Source of the DNA: Nymphalis io
Lineage: Eukaryota; Arthropoda; Insecta; Lepidoptera; Nymphalidae
NCBI RefSeq assembly: GCF_905147045.1
Contig: NC_065902.1
Location: 5,587,377-5,651,376, forward strand
DNA length: 64,000 nucleotides
Direction of reading: 5' to 3'
The translations under genes were made by a program, and so were the position numbers. A model generated the notes under the pieces. The model saw only the letters and a program-made list of their open reading frames with translations, was not told the DNA's origin and did no database searches. This document shows positions 57,901-64,000 of the stretch, piece by piece (the stretch's first letter is position 1; every line of letters begins with the position of its first letter).

Positions 57901-58997
57901 GATGATAGACGTGGTTTTACATGCAGGGTAAATAACAATATAGTTAGTTATATTTAGGTAAAATACCTGAAAATATAAATTGGTGGAAAAGAGTAGCTAC
58001 TGAGCCTCGTTCTTGTTCTTTTCGGTAGAATCTACTTTCTACAATCGGATCTGTCCTAGCTTTGAATTTAATACTGTAACACAACGAATCAAAAGTACTT
58101 TTATCATTTTGTTGTGTTTGTTTATAAATGACAACCACTTTTAATGTGGAATTTATTGCCAATTTTATACTATTAATATATAATGACGGTTCGAATTAAT
58201 GAATAAAATGGCCCAGTTGACATTACGATCATGAAGGTTCACTATAGTTCTAGGAAAGCCATTTAGCCACTCTAGTCATTCTGACACGTATTACAGGATT
58301 AAGCTTTGCATATTCCACTGAGAGCCGTCTAGCTCTGCCCAGCGCCGCCCAGCGACGCCTAGTGTAGAGGTAAATCTGATTACTTATTCAACTGAAGCAA
58401 TAAATCGCCAACTCGCTACAGTCTTGCTAACAATACTCTAGATTAGTTATGCGATGCAAACTGTGGAAATGTAAGTCGCTGGACGTATTACGTTGAATTT
58501 CGTTATTTACTTGTACTTTCAAAGAGTGGGCCTCGTTATAACGCTATAACATGTAGCGTCAAGTTTCATGACAATTTACACATTATATCAATACTATTAT
58601 TTCATTTTAAAACGTCACTAAACTATACTACTGAGTTTTTTTGATTTCATCATTCGAAAGCACTTTCGTACAAAAATAAAAATCCTTATTTATCGACGAA
58701 ATATTCATGCTATTTTTCAATGTATTTGTTGGCAATTCGTAAAATATATTTTATTTTAGTGTAATAAAATAAACAATATCAATTTTAGTTTATCGATGGG
58801 AATATTAAAAATAGTAGTTGTATTATAAGAGGGACATTAAGGTAAGAAAACAGAATAAAATAATGGTAAATCAGAAAGTAATTTGTTTGCTAGGGGATTG
58901 AAAAGGGGCATCTATACCTAAATAACGCAGTAGAAACCGTGGGTCTATAAATTATATTAATTTATCAAAAAATGGGTGTGGGTACATCCAGTTACTT

Positions 58998-59113
58998 ATA
59001 ACTATAAGAAATATATATCACATCGTAAGCCTTTAATGCGCATCCAACGTCGAGATCTAAGACATAATTTCTCTTGTGCCTGTATTTACACTGGTGCACT
59101 CACCATCCAGAAG
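58998..59113 (-). mobile_element. SINE family A middle fragment, antisense
   Basis: The complement reads gtgagtgcaccagtgtaaat, acaggcacaagagaaattat and a decayed gttggatgcgcatt, matching the family middle. Both ends are lost. Confidence 0.65.
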
Positions 59114-60967
59114 CAAAGATGGCCAGCGTCACTAATTTTTTAGGCGAACGAAAACAACGCATGACAAACCTGCATGTTCCACGCAAGCTCCAAGCCTTCT
59201 TCTTAAAAGAAGAGGAAGTCTCGATCGAAGCATAGAAACACTAATACTGCTTAGCGGGAATGTAGTCCTACCGCCATGACAAAATATTAATAACAATAAT
59301 AATATGAATAGTTTTATTAATATTGTGTAAAATACTATCAATAAAATTTTTATTTTTATTTTACGTACAATACTCTTATTATTCTAAATTGATAATATAT
59401 TAATGCTTCATGCATTAGCTCGATTATGAAACAATGTCTTTGTTTAGTTATAACATAAACTTGATTGTAATACAAAGAGGCGTAATTAAGAGCAGAATAT
59501 TCGAAATCAAAGCAAAGTTTAATAGAGGCTACTAATAATGTGGCTACGTGCTTTAAGGTGAATTGAACTGCGACCTCGATGCTGTATAATTTCTGAGCGT
59601 GAAATTTCAAGTATAAATCAAAATATACAAATATCAAAACGCGTCGCTTGGAACTGTAAAGATAATTTAAATCGCTTGTAAGGTGTAATTATTCCATTAC
59701 TTTAAACAATTAACTTAATTTACGAAAATAAATATTGAATTAAGAACTTTTCTTATTATAAATTAGTAAGAGAAATTAGCCTATCTGTTTCGCAAAGCTG
59801 TTTTTGTTAAATTAATTAACCATGCTATGCGGGTCAACCGTAAGAAAAACAAAAGTCTTTTTAAAAGTGCTCGAAATAGTGTCGCCAGGTCGGGAATACT
59901 AATTATGGAGTCGGCTACAGGAAAAATATCGAATCGTTGTTCCTTTAAACCACCTGAAATCGCAGTATTATAAGTTAAGGTTAAATAAAATAGTAATTGG
60001 GACTATTTACAATATTAAAGCCCGAGGGGCTACTTCCTGATGTTTTTAAGAAAGTTGGAATATTTACAGTCGCTGTATATTTACAAAACAAACATCTGCA
60101 GTTTTAACGTACTTAATATCTATTTGAATTGTAAGTGTAAAATATTTTATTTATTAGGTAGCCGCTGGTAAAAAAAGGCTGGCTGAAAAAAAGGTGTTTC
60201 GGTAACTCGTAAATAGCCATATTAACTTAATAACAGTCAATTTTTTTTATATTTAACAGACATAACAATTTTATTAATTTTTGAAGATAAGCCGAAAATT
60301 CTAGCTAACATAAACATGTGCATAAACTTTAAATTCTTCTAACTTTTGATAGACTAAAACGAATACTCGTTATAATAAGATTCGCATTTATAACATTTGA
60401 GCCGAAATACATAAAATTAATTGAAAAAAAATAATTTGATTAAATTACCCATTACTGCTATATTATTATTTAAAACTTTATATTCTTGACAATTAGTTTA
60501 GTAAAAATGCTAAAGTTTAAACGAAATAACACTTAATATTCATTACAAGTATATTTCCATTCTTTGACCAATATTACAATTTGATTTACTTTATGTGTAA
60601 AAATCAATTTATAACTGGGTTACCGCTGTCCGTTCGTCCGTCCGCTCGAGTGACGGTCATTTGTCAATGTCCAACGTAAAGTCCCTTTAATACGTTCTTC
60701 AATACATGGTTTGCTACTACGGCTCTCTATCTGCTGTCTGATTTATAATTAATAGTCATTTTCTTATTTTCAGAAAACAAAATGCTTGTTCTCGTGATCT
60801 TTAATTTAATACATAAATGTCTGTTTAAAATTTTTCTTTATATTGTGATTAAATTAAATCATAATATAAAAAGTCGAAAACAAACAAAGTCGCTTTCACG
60901 TCACATTACTAATATAATAAATGTGAAAAAGAGTGTTTTGGTTTTTTAAATAATTAGATAGAATAAG

Positions 60968-61272
60968 ACTGGTGGTAGGGCTTTGTGCAAGCTCGTCTGG
61001 GTAGGTACCACCCACTCATCAGATATTCTACCGCAAAACAGCAATACTTGATATTGTTGTGTTCCGGTTTGAAGGGTGAGTGAGCCAGTGTAATTACAGG
61101 CACAAGGGACATAAAATCTTAGTTCCCAAGGTTGGTGGCGCATTGGATATGTAAGCGATGGTTGACATTTCTTACAATGCCAATGTCTAAGAGCGTTGGT
61201 GACCACTTACCATCAGGTGGCCCATATGGTCGTCCGCCTTCCTATTCTATAAAAAAAAAAAAAAAAAAAAAA
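60968..61272 (+). mobile_element. SINE family A, full length with long A tail
   Basis: Complete from actggtggtagggctttgtg to an uninterrupted A-run of about 20 bases, the longest in the window, which suggests a young insertion. Confidence 0.93.
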
Positions 61273-61925
61273 GACCCTGTCTATTATAAGTGACAAGTAT
61301 ATGTTTGTTCCTCCTGTACGTATGTCACAATTTCGTATAACATAATTCACCTAAAATTATCAATGAAACGTTGTCAAATATTGTACATAAGAAGCAACAA
61401 TCACTAATTTAAATTATTTAAATTTACATCTTAATAATCATTTTGGGCCCGGATTACAAATAACACACATAGCTCATTTTGCAGACCAAAATCCTTTATT
61501 TTAATATACATGCGCAACAATATAACTTTTGTCTTGTTGTTGAGTTTTGTCTCCCACAAGTAAAATCTGCGAATAAATCAATCTCTCTCCGCCTAGAGGC
61601 GCCATGGTAATATTCTTGCTTAAGGTAGATCTAATGTACCGTGATTTACAAAGAAATTTATGTTCATTTGCCTTAATTTATGTTCGCATAAATGAAATGT
61701 TTATTATTTAATAAAGCTTCCTTTGATATCGCTTATAAAATAGTCACCATATTAGTCAAACTAGTGGATTAGTTTTTTTAATGTTTTTGTTATATAAACC
61801 TAATAATCTACTTAAATTCTGGCTTCTGTATCAACCATTGGTCTAATCGGAGACCGAAGATAAGCTGTCAAAGTTCTCTGATTTCTTGATTTCGAATACC
61901 GAACGATACATATTTATATAATAAT

Positions 61926-61928
<3 letters not shown>

Positions 61929-61955
<27 letters not shown>
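61929..61955. repeat. (AT)n microsatellite
   Basis: An uninterrupted AT dinucleotide run of about 13 units. Confidence 0.95.
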
Positions 61956-61956
<1 letters not shown>

Positions 61957-62064
61957 CCGATATCATTTTGTTCGTGAGTATTTTTGGAGAATTAAGTATA
62001 ACGATTATAGTTATTGCGTAAAGGTTAGTCAAGTGTGTGGAATTAAATGAATGAAAAGGAGATG

Positions 62065-62235
62065 CCTAGAAGTAGAAGTGCGTAACTGTGTGCGCAAATA
62101 CAAATGCACTCTCAGTCTGTTGGTACGGCAATCTGACATGAGCGGATCCATCCGGCCAGGCGCTAAACCAACGACTTTACGTGTATGTTAACAGATTTTA
62201 AAAAGACGATTCACAATTAGGCCAATGGCTTAAGA
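62065..62235 (-). mobile_element. SINE family C fragment
   Basis: gtgtgcgcaaatacaaatgc actctc and ggtacggcaatctgac match the antisense body. The head side is lost. Confidence 0.65.
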
Positions 62236-62737
62236 CAATTTTCCATATATCTAGTTCTGTTATAATGTTATTCTTTGTATAACAATTAATATTACACTTA
62301 TTATTTTCAACTTCAGGTCAAATAGATTGACAATTTAAACTAAAATAATATGTTAACGTAATTTTAACTTTCAACTATAATTATGTAATCACAAGAGTTA
62401 TTTAATTAAAACAAGAACAAGTAACTCATAAAACTGAACTGAAATCTTTGTCGGCAACGCGTTCATCCAAAATTACTCGGTAACTTGCCACCAACTTATA
62501 CTACACTCGTTAACAAACTAGCGTGAAAGTTTTAACTACACTTACGCGATTATACGTGAGACATTTCATACCGAACTTTGTATAGAAACCTGGCGTATAT
62601 TCTATTTCAATAACACTTAAGCAAGCCATCTCAATTTATTTGTCCTCATTTTATTTCTTAACGCTATACATAATAAAGAAATCGAAAATTACAGAGCTTT
62701 CACTAAACAGTAAAACGTAATGTCATGAGTGTTAGAT

Positions 62738-62835
62738 TACGTCTGTTAAGGAGTACTTCAAACTTATTCCACTACGCTACTCCAGTGTGAGGTGCTGGAT
62801 ACACATGTGGTATAGAATATCATCTGACAAAGTTA
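62738..62835 (-). mobile_element. SINE family B middle fragment
   Basis: ttattccactacgctactcc and ggatacacatgtggtataga match the antisense body of family B. Confidence 0.6.
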
Positions 62836-63224
62836 ACAGCGCAGGTTAACATCGACAGGATTTCCTGATATGGACTAATTATTTACAGCTACAAACAACG
62901 CTTCGTTACCAAGATATTTAGGTGTATTTACCGTATTTCCTTCATCCAGCTGAGCTTGAAATTACCTGGTGTTACAAGGTTGATGGATTTTCCAATGTAA
63001 CCATTTTCCATGGACAACCTTGTTTCGTTTTATTCTACAATATCAAAATGTGATTGAAAATGCTCGTATGCTGTATATAAATATGATTATGATATTCTTC
63101 TAACAGTTTTTGCCACGGTATCTTAAGTTTACCACCCTTAGTAATTCAAGGGTTTTAAAAGACACGAATCAACTGCACGCTAGATACTTGTTCTAAAAAC
63201 TGCATAAATACAGGATTACTCTCC

Positions 63225-63440
63225 ATTATTTCGCTCTCATAATCCGATAGGACGGCAATCTGACAGGGCCGGAGACAGTTTAGGAGCTAAGCACTGCCAA
63301 CTTCCAAACTCCGTGCTGCTACTGAGAATTTTTGCAATCAAAACCCAATTACTTGCAATGGCAACCCAGGTTTTAAACCTAAGACCTCAGTATGCAGCTT
63401 TATAAGCTAGCGACCAGACCAGCTTTATAGACCAACGACC
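63225..63440 (-). mobile_element. SINE family C, 3'-shortened
   Basis: ctcataatccgataggacgg caatctgac, gctgctactgagaatttttg and a decayed tRNA-like head (aagctagcgaccagaccagc). Confidence 0.7.
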
Positions 63441-64000
63441 TATTGAGTGTTTATGTATATTATATATTTATAATCAATAATATTATATACAACATAATAT
63501 TATCTTTGAAGTGAATGTATCACAAATACTGAAATGTAATAATCCGTTTAAATATATTAATAAATATATACAAGTCGTATTTAAAATGAACTATGAAGGT
63601 TTAATTTGTGCAACTGTCTGAGATATTGTTGGCAAAAGCAAGCTACATTGCGGTCGTTAGAAATGCGACGATGACTGGAATGAATTTTTATACGACAACA
63701 TTTATCATAGTGTGACTTAATTACACTACTATATTTCCTACACTATTTTTTTCTATAAAACCACAATGGACAAATTTATAAATAACCGTTTTGTTGTACA
63801 AGGATGCAATTTCCGTTGTAGTCGCCCCGAATCCAGAGGGAGTTAGTGTAATGATTTATTTGCATGGAGGTTTAATTGCCTTACACATGATCGTACTGCG
63901 TATTAATTAAAACATTTCCACAATACCATTACATTTTCAACTATACGAAATTATTTTGTTAAGATTATTATTGATATTTTTCAAAATACTAATTGCGGTT

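Larger units (their letters stand above)
50776..64000. other. repeat-rich non-coding stretch
   Basis: Apart from the listed SINEs, the microsatellites and decayed repeats, no exon with a domain or convincing splice pair was seen. If the orphan exon at 49.1 kb belongs to a long gene, part of this is intron. Confidence 0.55.

Noticed and set aside
63795..63900. Possible exon DAISVVVAPNPEGVSVMIYL at the window end
   Set aside because: Weak acceptor, no donor in frame and no recognisable family; probably chance.

Overview
The window looks like nuclear DNA of a lepidopteran insect, most likely a butterfly. The base composition is AT-rich, genes are split by gt-ag introns, and short retroposon families of the kind common in butterflies recur throughout, along with mariner and non-LTR retrotransposon remains. 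The species call is inference from repeat style and gene content.

Two protein-coding genes can be reconstructed. The first is the plus-strand gene short gastrulation (sog, the insect chordin). Thirteen exons between 24024 and 32412 join in one open frame of about 805 codons. They encode four chordin (CHRD) repeats followed by three von Willebrand factor C (VWC) domains, each with ten cysteines. The expected N-terminus (signal or anchor and first VWC domain) was not found, so the first 24 kb is probably a large 5' intron and/or upstream regulatory DNA of sog. The second gene is on the minus strand: seven coding exons from 42222 down to 34286 give a complete 389-residue alanine-glyoxylate/serine-pyruvate aminotransferase. 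sog and this gene converge tail to tail, with stop codons 1.9 kb apart. They share no obvious pathway: one product is a secreted BMP antagonist, the other a PLP metabolic enzyme.

Layout: 1-24 kb is non-coding, with SINEs, an RTE-like reverse transcriptase remnant (10.3-11.3 kb), half of a mariner element (8.6-9.0 kb) and scattered GC-richer islands carrying repeated GGCGCC sites. 24.0-32.4 kb is sog. 32.4-34.3 kb is the convergent intergenic/3' UTR region. 34.3-42.2 kb is the aminotransferase. 42.2-64 kb is repeat-rich, with a deleted mariner copy (44.7-45.2 kb), a LINE composite (45.2-46.2 kb), one orphan coding-exon candidate (49081-49199) of unknown gene, and a 3' portion of a LINE with a long RT open frame (49.4-50.8 kb).

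No CRISPR array, bacterial-type system, rRNA or canonical tRNA gene was seen. The most interesting unexplained items are the GGCGCC/TGGCGCCA palindrome cluster upstream of sog, two near-perfect hairpins of small-RNA-precursor size, a paired CACGTG palindrome in aminotransferase intron 1, a 61-bp direct repeat bracketing the orphan exon and LINE, and the shared 3' tail of the LINE and the most abundant SINE.
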